Of a stretch of DNA of 64,000 bases, positions 11,960 to 22,401 are shown one piece after another. The position numbers were made by a program, and so were the translations under genes. This DNA is from Pomphorhynchus laevis (taxonomy: Eukaryota > Acanthocephala > Palaeacanthocephala > Echinorhynchida > Pomphorhynchidae). The stretch covers positions 248,001 to 312,000 of the forward strand of contig WNNJ02003258.1 in assembly GCA_012934845.2 (NCBI GenBank), written 5' to 3'. How positions within the stretch are numbered: position 1 is the first letter of the stretch; each line of letters begins with the position of its first letter. Below the pieces are notes generated by a model that ran no database searches, was not told the DNA's origin, and saw nothing but the letters and a program-made list of their open reading frames with translations.

Positions 11960-12650
11960 ATCCCAAATTTCTACAGCGGAAATGCGATCATTTGAGTGAA
12001 TTAAAATATGAGTTTTTGAGCTATTTACGTTGCATCTACATTGCGAAACAACTTGCGTAAGAATATCTCACTCGTTTCATATCGTCAGGCGTACCCACAC
12101 TGTTCGCATCGTCTACAAACCATTTTTGAATGACGGCTGGAACGTTACGATGAATTATATTAATTAGAGGGATTGAAGCCATAGCAAACGCTGCCATTTC
12201 CAACGGGTCCCCCTTGTGAATCCTTGTGAATATAGGCTTTCACCGCCAAGGACAAGCCGCGCGTTTGTTGTATATATATTATTTAAGACACACAAGCGAT
12301 GGACATACCTACCGAATATTGTGAAGCGCTGCGAACGGTTAACAGAATTAAACGCATCCGACGCATCAACTGCGATCGAAAAGTTTCCATCGTTTGACTG
12401 GAAGATTCTCCTCAAATAATAAAATGCAAACTCAATTTCACTGGTTGGGACGCGACAGGTTGAATATTTCTGGCAAGGTCTTGCAAGTCATTGTGTATAA
12501 TTTCTAACAATGTCTTGCATATTATGCTCTTTGCAGCACCGCATATTTTTATAAGGCGAACTCCTTCCTACTTTTTAACTGCAACTAGCCGACAAGTAGT
12601 AAAGGCATCGAGAACTCCAACAGTTACGAAGATTTATGGAGGTGAGGCGG
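11960..12650 (-). mobile_element. RT-D family fragment, RT palm
   Basis: Minus-strand coding contains GGVRLIKICGAAKSIICK (near 12560), then AVDASDAFNSVNR with the first catalytic aspartate (near 12370), NARLVLGGESL (near 12250), and WFVDDANSVGTPDD, carrying the DD pair (near 12110). Order and spacing match the RT of the RT-D family at 24720-26975. It is an old, broken copy, flanked by LINE-B pieces on both sides. Confidence 0.7.
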
Positions 12651-12779
12651 GATTCGGGAAGTGAAGAAATATGCAGATAAGAAAGCGAGTTTGAAGAAAA
12701 GAGTCGAAAAGTGATATAAAGTATAGAGAATAGAATTCGGTTTTACATTGTTATCCAGTTGGGCTTAGCGAGGCAAAAT

Positions 12780-13795
12780 GATATGTGATCAAAACTGAAG
12801 AGGCGAACCGGATACGCACGCCGGAATCACAAGGCGCTGGAGAGGAAGAAGCGGGGACTTAGAGAAGAAAGCAAAAAAATGGAGGCAATTGTCGATCTTA
12901 AGAAACAATAGACTGGAGATACGAGAGTGACTGAAGTTAAAATCAAGTGATCTCCTAACACAGCAAAGACCACGAGGTAGGAGATTGCAAGATCGGGTTT
13001 TGTAGCGAACTAATAGATCGAGAGAAAGACAGCTATCGAATTTTAGACTTTGAATAGTTAAGAAGAAGACTTTTGAATAGTTAAGAGAAGTCAATTCGTA
13101 AAAAATGCAAATAGATAAGAGAGTGACTGAAGTTAAAATCAAGTGATCTCCTAACACAGCAAAGGCCACGAGGTAGGAGATTGCAAGATCGGGTTTTGTC
13201 GCGAACTGATAGATCGAGAGAAAGACAGCTATCGAATTTTAGACTTTGAATAGTTAAGAAGAAGACTTTTGAATAGTTAAGAGAAGTCAATTCGTAAAAA
13301 ATGCAAATAGATAAGAGAGTGACTGAAGTTAAAATCAAGTGATCTCCTAACACAGCAAAGGCCACGAGGTAGGAGATTGCAAGATCGGGTTTTGTCGCGA
13401 ACTAATAGATCGAGAGAAAGACAGCTATCGAATTTTAGACTTTGAATAGTTAAGAAGTAGACTTTTGAATAGTTAAGAGAAGTCAATTCGTAAAAAATGC
13501 AAATAGATAATCGATAAGATGAGCAGGAGAATGGGAGTAAAGGATAATATCATCATATTGTATGATGCATAAGTTATGATCTCATATAATGCAGGAGTGA
13601 TCACTAAGGAGAAGAGAGAAAATAATTGGTTTGATCACAGATCTTTGAGGAGAACCACAAGAGAGAAAGGGGTAGATAAATGCACGTTGGAATATACACG
13701 GGAAGATCGTTTAGAGATATAAAAAGAGAACCAGGATACATTTGCAGAAGAAACGCCATATTTGTAACGAAGGCGATGAAGAAGATGGGATAAAA
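12780..13795 (-). mobile_element. Old LINE-B copy with amplified segment
   Basis: On the minus strand, 13510-13795 carries the RT active-site region (YDDIILYSHSPAHLI) and 12790-13500 the C-terminal region (VRDKTRSCNLLPRGL, LFLKIDNCLHFFA, LLPLQRLVI). Part of the second section exists three times in tandem; see 12925-13510. It is clearly more diverged than the neighbouring copy starting at 13797. Confidence 0.8.
12925..13510 (-). repeat. 196-bp tandem array inside LINE-B
   Basis: GAGTGACTGAAGTTAAAATC starts units at 12925, 13121 and 13317, an exact 196-bp period over three units, the last ending near 13510. Units differ at only a few positions. The unit is derived from ORF2 of LINE-B (VRDKTRSCNLLPRGL region) and is absent as a repeat from other LINE-B copies here. 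The open frames of 126, 94 and 69 codons across the array are simply this repeat. Confidence 0.9.
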
Positions 13796-13796
13796 A

Positions 13797-15480
13797 AGGA
13801 TTTATTTTAACGTAACAAATGCGTACCAGTGCACGCTAACATGACCACAACAAAACAAGACTGTGAATCAGGTGTCGAGAAGGTGTGAACGGAGGAGGTG
13901 TTTGAATGTGATAAAGGAGGGGGCGCGGCGGACGTCGAGAAGGAGTTGATTCCGGGCGAGTGAGGCGGCGACGAGGAAGGATCGGGGACCGTAGTTGTTG
14001 GAGTAATTAGGAACGTGGAGTAAGAGGGTATGACAGGAACGAAGCGATAGCGAGGTGGGGCGAGTATCGTCTAAGAAAGGAAGGTTGATGAACGATGGGG
14101 AGCCGACAGCGATGAGACGAAAAGTAACGAGAAGAAGGCGGAGTTTGATGCGGATGTGGATGGTGGGCCAGGAGAGTTGTGCAAAATATGTGGATGTGTG
14201 GTCGAAGCGACAGAGACGAAAGAGCACTCGAACGGCGGTGTTGATTATTCGTTGTAGGGGTAGGATGATGGATTTTGGAGAATTGGCGAAAAGGCTAAGG
14301 CAGTAATCGATTTTAGGGAAAAGAAGCGATGAAAGAAGAGATATACAAGAACGGAAGTCGATAAGGGGGCGGATACGGCGGATGTCACGGAGAATTAAGT
14401 TAGACGAGCGGACCTTGTCACGGACGAAGGGTTTAAGGGAAAGGTGATCATCGAAATGGAAGCCTAAGAAAGTGAGATTGTGGACTATAGGGATGATCGA
14501 TGAGGCAAAAGATACAATGGGAGGAGATATGTTTGGTTTACGGGGAAGGATCCACATTATTTTGGACTTTTCGGGGTTTAGAACGAGATGGAGATTGGAG
14601 AGACGTTTGTAGATAGAAGAAAGACAGTTGGAGGCAGAAATGCCGATATCGTGTATGCGATGTGCGGGTGCATGAGCATAGATTATAATGTCATCGTAGT
14701 ATTGCATGACGTTAAAGGAGTAAGGTTTGGTAAATGGAGAGAGATCGACAAGCAAAAGAGAGAAAAGCAAGGGACCTTGGACTGAACCTTGTGAAACCCC
14801 GCAAATGGGGTCCCACAAGGTTCCACAAGGTCCCACGGGATGGTCAAAAATGTCATTCGCAGAAAGCTCAAGAGAAATTACGACACTGCAAAGTTTCTTA
14901 TCATGAACAAAATGTAAGTCAGAGTAAACTTTGTTGCATGTCAATTCAGTAGAATGCTGAGATCGACACGAAGATTTTAAAAGGAGAATATAATTTGGAC
15001 GAAGAGAGATATATGTTGACCTGGCTCAACACACGACGTTCAAGAAGCTTAAATACATTTGGAAAGTTAGAGATAGGGCGATATGAGGAAGGCATCAAGG
15101 GATCAGGGAAGGTTTCCCGAGTTGTGGTCGAACTATGGCGGATTTCAAAGCAGGATAAAATGACCACTATGATATGAAGATTTATACATTGTGGTTAGAA
15201 AATGATCAAGTATAATGACCAAAGATTTTAGTATATAAGTATGAATATGATCAGTTGGAGATGATTTGCTAGTTAAAGATAAAAGCACACGAGAAATCTC
15301 GTCGACATATACAGGAATAAGATGAAAAAGTTCACGCGATCGTATATTCAGCAAAGAAGACGAGGAAGAGAATAATTCATGCCTAGGATAGTTGAATTGA
15401 GCTTCAACAGAGGTAGAATTCGACCGTATACTGTTGAGAGCATTCAATTTTGATCTTGATTTAGGTGAAAATAAAATCTT
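13797..15480 (-). mobile_element. LINE-B copy 2, mosaic
   Basis: Minus-strand copy from the family 3' tail (13797) up through the C-terminal region (13868-14640), RT active site (QYYDDIIIYAHAP, near 14690), a damaged GVSQGSVQGPLLFSLLL, SSYRPISNFPNVFKLLERR (near 15080) and the linker (15145-15447). The part below about 14640 is almost identical to copy 1, while the part above it is clearly diverged, with small deletions. An alanine of the active-site YADD is replaced by tyrosine. Confidence 0.85.
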
Positions 15481-15639
15481 GTTCTTTTAAAAGAGCGAAG
15501 ACATACTAGGCAAGATAAAACGGTGATACCTACAAAGAACTAAATAGTTGATGTGAATATCAATGGGGATAAAATTGGGAGAACGCTTCGGGAAACGAAA
15601 GTAGTTTCTAAACCGACGACGTAGAAGACACAAGTAACT

Positions 15640-16390
15640 TCTACGTGGAGCGGCCCAGGCAACGTATGGTCAACATTATATGTCAACGGCTAAATAATTG
15701 TCCGGCTAGCATCACCCGTAAGGATAGTACTTTTATAGACTATCTCAGATCTCACCGATGACTCCAATTGTGGATTGGACAATGGAAGAAAATGTGAAAG
15801 AGAGTCACGGAGGCCTATTTCCTTACAATAGCGATGTTGGAAAATCAAAGGATATTGGGATTGGGATATAGCCGAACAAACGAAATCACTCTGATGATTC
15901 TAACGGCAGATTGGACAATGGACGAAAAGGTGGAAGAGAGTCACTGATATCTGCTTCCTTACAGTAGCGATGATGGATCATCGCAGGATATCAGGAATGG
16001 AATATAGCTGAACAAACAAACCAAGACAATGAAAATGACAAGCAACAAATTTACAAAATATAAATTAAGTGCGAATAACAATGGTCAACTCACCACTGAC
16101 CGGAGGAGTTTCCATTGTTTCAAGAACAATGGACGAAAAGGCGGGAGTCAAGAATACTTGTTTCCTTACAGTTGCGATGTTGGATCATTACAGGATATCG
16201 GGAATGGGAGATAGCCGAACAGCAAACCGAGACAATGATAATGACAACAAATATTCAAAATTACAATTAAGTGCGAAGAACAATTGTCAGCTCACCCCTG
16301 CCTGGATGAGTTTTCATTGTCAGGTGTCGTGTGACTAGGCAGTTGTACGGAGACAGCGAAAGAGGCACCAACGTCTGAAGCGGACTAGCC
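15640..16390 (+). repeat. Diverged direct repeats, likely LINE-A 5' leader
   Basis: Units of about 125-130 bp and longer share the landmarks GGACAATGG, TTCCTTACA(A/G)T(A/T)GCGATG, GGATAT(T/C)(G/A)GGA and ATAGC(C/T)GAACA at about 15780, 15908 and 16126. The 3'-most unit runs into the start of LINE-A coding at about 16390. Repeated 5' leaders are known for several LINE families, so this is probably the LINE-A promoter region. The other LINE-A copies here are truncated too far 3' to test it, except 31813-34030, which matches only its last part. Confidence 0.6.
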
Positions 16391-18560
16391 TTCATCTACT
16401 AACGTGGAATGTCATCTCGATGGCGGGGAAGGAACCAGATTTAGTTTGAGAGACGGTTCGCTTCGGTCTAGAAACAGTCGGAGTTACGTCTCTTTATTAT
16501 TCTGGAACTTGAACTAAACTTTTAGATCATGGAACTTGAACTATTCGGGAGTTACCAACGCAAAGCGATGGTATGCTAGTGTATGGATACTTAAAAGATC
16601 CCGGTTGTCTCGGAGGCATTAGGTATTTGTCGCGGAGCAAATACTCGAACTGTTGGTTGACACCAACAGTTAGATATTTTGTCCAATTGAAGAAGCTGGC
16701 TTATATCTGACAAAGGCAACTTTGTCAGATAAATCAGTGAAAGCTGTAGACAAGTACTAAAAAAAACAAAGAGAGCTTCAGCTAGAGCAGTTACTGAAGC
16801 GGAGAAGGCGGCTTGAGAGAAATTTGGAGAGCACTTAGAACTTGATTATAGGTCAGTTTCGAAGATGTTCTGGATTACGATCATGAACCTTCGTGTTGGA
16901 AAGCAGAAAAGTCCTCTCACTCTCTATGACAGGGGAGGGTCTATGCTTATTGACATTGAAAAAATTCATGGTTGTTGGAAAACACTTTTTATGAGTTTTC
17001 TTTATCATGTGGATGAGCCTTCTCTTGTAGAAGTAGAGCCTTTAGAACCAACGGAAGAGCTGATCTCTGGAAGAGGTCATTGTGTTGTGAAATCTTCAAA
17101 ATGGCAAATCTTCTGGAGTAGACGAAATTCGACCTGAAGCTTTAAAGTCATTCGACGTTGCCGGCATGAATTGTCTAACACGAATCTTCAACGTGAAGAA
17201 CGTCTGAAAAGGGTGTGTATTATCGGGGCATCACTCTTCTTAGCTAAACTGGTAAGTTTTTTGCTAGGATTCTTGAGTAAAGAATAGACCCCATAGCTGA
17301 AGTACAGTTGCAAGAAGAACAATGCCGCTTTCGTCCAGGTCTTAAAACTACGGATCAGCTCTTTACTCTCAATTTTCCTCAAACTGTCTTAAGCGTTCGC
17401 TCAACCGGTCTATATATGCTTTGTAGATTTGAAGAAGGCGTTCGACTGGATTTTGCGAGATAGGATGTTTGAGGTACTAAGGGAGTATTGACTACCACAC
17501 TATCTTCGGGTAGCTGCGGCTTCTCTGTATGAATCAAGTATGTGCTATGTTCGTGTTTTATTTAAGAAGTCTGAACCATTTTTAGTAGGCATTGGGCTAC
17601 GTCAAAATTGTCCTTCGTCTCCACATTTGTTCCTTGTTTACATGGACAAAATTACGAGACGGGCTGCTGTGATTGATGTCGGTCTTCAGTTCGGTTACTT
17701 CATGATATCAGCAGATGATGCTGTCTTGTTGGATTCTTTTCCTGAGGACTTACAATGCCTACTAGATCGATTTACGATGGAATGCCAAGCGGCAGGGATG
17801 TTATTTAGTACCTCTAAGACCGTCCCTGTGTGTTTGTCTTTGATTCAGTTGTCATTGCCTACCAGAATTGGAGAAATGGTTCTTCATGATGTGAATGGCT
17901 TCGATCGAGTATCTTTAGGTATTGTTCTCGAGGGTCGGCAGGAACATCAGGGAGATTGAGACGCTGATCTATTTGGCTTACGCACCAATGCGTTCTGTGT
18001 ACAGATCTGTCGTGGTGTACTGAGAGTTTACTATTTGGGCGAACCTTTCGGTTTACCACGCAATCTTCGTTTTTATCTTAACCTATGGTCATGAGCATTG
18101 AGTTATTCCGAAAGGATAAGATCTCTGATACGTGTGACCGAAATGAGGTTTCTTCGCTGTGGGGTCGGTCTTAGCCTTAGAGATAAGTTTATGAATTCGG
18201 TCATCCGAGATGGAGTCAGAGTAAAGTCGCTACTTCTCAACATCGAAGAAAGTCAGTTGAGGGGGCTAGTACACGTTTTGATAATGTCTAAGGATCGCCT
18301 TCCTCGAAGTGTTTTCCAGGCCGAACCCTGGAAAGAGACCTCGAGGTAGACCTCGATATCTGTTTAGAGAGCAAATATCGAAACTAACCGAAGACCGCTC
18401 TGGGCTGTCTGAAAGAATACTCTGGTCTGTCGCCCAGGATTGCGATGTATGGAGTAGATTGGTTTGTGCACTGCCTCCACGACCTGACACCCGGACCAGT
18501 GGTTGACAGGGAAAATTTGGTGTAATACTATTTGTTTTTTTTTCTTTGTCAAGAAATTTT
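16390..18560 (+). mobile_element. LINE-A copy 2 (RTE-like)
   Basis: Begins with the start of the AP endonuclease (LLTWNVISMAGKEPDLV, near 16400), then has a large internal deletion of the endonuclease, and continues through the linker (16865-17135), RT (GIGLRQNCPSSPHLFLVYMD near 17590; a DDAVLLDSF form of the active site near 17710) and the C-terminal region (RFLRCGVGLSLRDKF near 18145). The 3' end near 18490-18560 matches copy 1 at 3850-3930. Frames are broken at several points. Confidence 0.85.
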
Positions 18561-18822
18561 TGTTGTTGAAGCTTTCGCAAATCTTATTCCTACTATCACT
18601 ACTGATGGTACTATCATTAATGGTTCGCCATGTGGTACAGTTGCTTTTATTGATGTTACAGTATAGAGAGCATTGACATGCAGGGGATAATGATATGTTA
18701 AATATCAATTACCGCAGATACCGATACCTACTGACAGAAACGAGCAGCTTAAGAGGAAAAATATAATAAACGGATTAAAGAGATCGAGAGGGGAATCTTT
18801 CTCGATGACATTTTCGTGTGTG

Positions 18823-19075
18823 ATGACCTCCTGATGACCTCTAATTCTTATTCTGATACAACGTCTGTTATTTATTAGTCAATTCATAAAAATGACGTTT
18901 ATTTTAAATTTTATTTTTTATTTTTATTTTTTAACTTGATTAAAATTATAGAAAATCTAAAAACAATTATTAATTTTATTATTTAATTATTAAATTTTGA
19001 TTTAGCATTATTATGTTTTGTTTATTTTATAATTATATAACAATACGTAGACTCAGTTAGCTGATTTAATTTTAA
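18823..19075 (+). repeat. R1 repeat copy (distal half)
   Basis: From CCTCCTGATGACCTCTAATT through a run of T- and A-rich sequence to ACGTAGACTCAGTTAGCTGA. The same order is seen reversed at 52018-52390, and partly at 23808, 35280 and 35590. It follows LINE-A copy 2 after a short unassigned gap. Confidence 0.8.
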
Positions 19076-19242
19076 GTTGTTGAATTGTACAAGATTATGA
19101 CAAGATCTAAAAATTCTTTGCAAGAAAAAATCCAAGCTGATCAATGACTGATATTCTAGAGCAATATACTAGAGCTGAGGGGTAAGATAAGCCTTGCCTT
19201 AGCATCTACAGTTTCTCTTTTATATACAGGCTATTGAATAAT

Positions 19243-21650
19243 AATACAAATTTATTTAACGTGGCAAATGCGTACAAGCTGCACTCTTACAAGTCCACTA
19301 AAAAATGAAAAAGTCAAGCAGATAAATTGTTTAAATGGGATCGGATTTGGCGTTTGAAGCACTGCAGGAAAGTTGATTGTCGTATATGAATAAGCAGATG
19401 ATTCCACGATAGATGTGCAGCCACCAGGAAGGAGTGAATTCCAAAGGAGGTAGAGTAGTCTGGAACATGTAAAAAGGGGGAATTACAGGAACGCAAGGAA
19501 CAGCAAACAGGACGAGAATTATCATGAAAAGGAAGGTTGAGAAATGAAGGGGTATGGAAAGTTACAAGGCGGACCGCAACGAGAAGAAGACGAATTTGAA
19601 CACGACAGTAAATTGTAGTCAAATCGAGAGAAGCAAGATGGTAGGATGTGTGATCAAAACGACAAAGACGGAGGAGAATTCGGACGGCTGCGTTGACGAT
19701 GCGTTGTAGGGGAAGAAGAGTTGATTTAAGTAAGTTGGAAAATAGACTAAGACAATAATCGAGTCTTGAAAAAAGGAAAGAAGATATGAGAGTCATACAA
19801 GAAGGGAAATCTATCAATCTACGAACTTGACGGAGGTTGCGGAGTATCAAGGTAGATGAGCGTATTTTATCTCTAACGAAAGGTTTAAGTGGAAGTCGGT
19901 TGTCGAAGTGGAAGCCTATGAAAACGAGATTATCAACGATAGGAAAATTGTAGAATTTAATGACACAATGGGAGGTTCTAAGCCGATGCATCGATGTAGG
20001 ATTCACATAATTTTGGATTTATCAGGATTCAGAGAAAGGCGAAGGGAAGAAAAATGATTGGAAATTGAGACAAGACAGTCGGAAGCAGAAACACTAAGAT
20101 CGTGAATACGATAAACAGATGCATGAGCATAGATGATAATGTCATCAGCATATTGCTAACATATAAGTTAATGTATGAGAAATCGAAGACAAATCACCGA
20201 GAAGAAGAGAGAAAAGCAGAGCCTAATACTGAGTCTTGTGGAACAATGGACGGTATGGACCAAGGATGAGAGAGAATAGTTAGAATAAACGCGAAATGTT
20301 TGGTTTGATATATATGAAGAAAATTATGACACAGTGGTTAAAGAGAAGCCATAATCATTACGATGGCGATGGAGAAGAATCGAGTGATCGACGATGTCAA
20401 AATCAGACTATAGATCAAAAGAAACTATGACACTACATAATTTATGATCGCGCGATATGAGTAAGTCATTATAAACTTTAAGACAGGCAATTTCAGTAGA
20501 GTTATTAGAGCGAAAAGCGGCTTGGAAGGGAGGAAACAAGTTAGAGGAAAAGAGATATGTATTAACTTGCTTGAGAACGAGACGCTCAAGGAGTTTAGAG
20601 AGGGTTGGGAGAAGTGAGATTGGACGGTACGAAGATGGTAGTGAGGAGTCGAGATATTGCTTTTTGATGAGAGGACGAACAGTGGCGCATTTCCAGATGG
20701 AAGGAAATGTACGGCTACGGATGGACGAGTTGAACAATGTGGTTAGGAAGGGTGAGATAGAGGAGCAGACATTTTTAAGCAAGTGAGTGGGAATTGGGTC
20801 AGAGGGAGAGGTTTCATTAGGTAATGACAGCAGAACAATTGAAACTTCATCAGACGAAACGGGAAGAAGGTGGAATAGTTCTGGGAGGGAAGTATTTAAA
20901 GAGAAGAGTGGGTACAAGGGGGCTTTGGGTAGTAGGAAAAGTAAATTAGATAGCTTAGTTTGTAGATAAGAAGAAAATTCATCAGGATTTATATTACAAG
21001 GGGTAGATGATCGTGAAAGAATTGAGTTTAAGATTTTCCAATGAGATTTAGTGTTGGAAGATGACTCGAGTTGATTTCGCCAAAAGAGAGTACGTTTAGT
21101 ACGTATAAGAATGAGATGTGAACAGCGTTGAGAAAAGTAGGAATCACGAAGATTTGGAGGGATTGAGTTGGGTGAACGTTTAAGAAAGCGTTTATACATA
21201 CGAAAAGAGTGACGGAGTCGACGCTTAGAAAGACTATATTCAGAATCGAACCAGGGAGCATGGCGCAAGCGCTGGGAACGTCGAAGTCGACTAGGCAGAA
21301 GGTTATTGAGGATCGAGGTAAATTCAGAATCAAACAGAATGCAGAGATCATTTGGAGAGAGATAGTGAAGAGGAAGTGAAGAGAGTGAAGAATTGAGTAA
21401 GGCTGTGCAGAGAACAGGGATATCGAGAAGCTTCCAGGGTCGACTTGGTGTAGATAAAGGTAAAGGTGGAGAAGGAGGATGCGGACGAGCAAGAGTGACA
21501 AGGAAATGATCGGACAAACCGGGATCAGTAATTGACAAGGAGGTATAGTCATTGAAGCAGTTAGGAACAGCAATGATGTCGAGAGCACCGCCGAGAATAT
21601 GAGTTGGGCTTGTTGAAAGTAATTTATAGTTAAAATCAGAAAAAAGATCA
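19243..21650 (-). mobile_element. LINE-B2 copy (CR1/L2-like), minus strand
   Basis: From the family 3' tail (AATTTATTTAACGTGGCAAA, 19243) the minus strand encodes the C-terminal region (19314-20006), a decayed stretch with the RT active site near 20140, and a long 376-codon frame (20408-21538). That frame contains the endonuclease end and linker (SITDPGLSDHFLVTLARP), PNETSPSDPIPTHLLK, SSYRPISLLPTLSKLLER and FQAAFRSNNSTEIACLKVYN. Protein motifs match LINE-B, but nucleotide divergence from copy 1 is large, so this is a separate subfamily. It is cut at the 5' side inside the endonuclease. Confidence 0.85.
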
Positions 21651-21657
21651 GTTAAAG

Positions 21658-21712
21658 TGATAGAGTCAGAGTCAGCCGTCAGAGTAAGAGTCAGAGTCAG
21701 TAATAGTAAAAT
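21658..21712 (+). repeat. AGAGTC-rich short tandem repeat
   Basis: Imperfect repeats of AGAGTC and CAGAGT border the 5' end of the LINE-B2 copy. Confidence 0.7.
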
Positions 21713-22303
21713 TGTATTTAATTACACACATAGTATTTAATTGCACAAATACTATGTGAAATTAAATATTACCCAAAAAAGCCACATTCTATATGATTAT
21801 TAATTAACACCACAAACATATACCATAACATATATCACTTCTATTATTAGAATTCTATTAGTAAATAGACAATACAATTTTATAATCATTTTTGTTATTA
21901 TATAAGAATGTTTAATTTTGTACCAAAGAAAATTGTTTACTATTTCATTACTTTATATAAGATTTAAATCACATTAATATTATAAAGTGATAAATACATA
22001 AGTCAAGTAAAGACTTTATTCTGAGCATATAAATCAAATCACTTAACTGATGCTACATATTTTGTACTAAAATGCTAATTTAAAATGGTAATATTTATCT
22101 TAAAAATAAATCTAACCCAGTATTTTGGTAAACTGACCTTTTTTGATTAATAACCTGGAAAGATTATTGCAATATCTTCCTCAAAAATTGTTATTTTTCA
22201 GCACAGATTAAAATATCAGTTGATTTATTTATCACTTAATTAATATCCTATCAGTTAAATCCATTAGATATATAATTGATTATTATGTAATTATCTAATT
22301 TAG
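21713..22303. other. AT-rich region upstream of IntS11 exons
   Basis: AT-rich. It must contain, or lie downstream of, the first coding exon of IntS11. The only candidate I see is 22085-22127 (separate entry). Confidence 0.5.
22085..22127 (+). CDS. Candidate IntS11 first coding exon
   Basis: ATG at 22085 opens 14 codons plus one base and stops at a GT donor (TTTTG|GTAAAC). Its phase fits the exon at 22304, giving MVIFILKINLTQYFG joined to AGQDVGRS. IntS11 proteins normally start with about ten residues ending in a V-x-P-L-G pattern; here only the isoleucine and glycine positions resemble it. The phase match could be chance, and the true first exon could lie farther upstream. Confidence 0.25.
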
Positions 22304-22401
22304 GAGCTGGACAAGATGTCGGCCGTAGCTGTATTCTCGTGACAATACAAGGTCGCAATATCATGCTAGATTGCGGTATGCATATGGGATTTGATGATGA
22401 G
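22304..22401 (+). CDS. INTS11: IntS11 exon a (metallo-beta-lactamase start)
   Basis: Entered after TTTAG in phase 1. Encodes [15 protein letters not shown] and [13 protein letters not shown], the conserved opening of the IntS11 metallo-beta-lactamase fold. The donor is GAG|GTATCT; the intron that follows is only 43 bp. Confidence 0.93.

Noticed and set aside
13081-13486. Open frames of 94 and 69 codons sharing one sequence
   Set aside because: They are repeated reads of the 196-bp LINE-B array, not separate genes.
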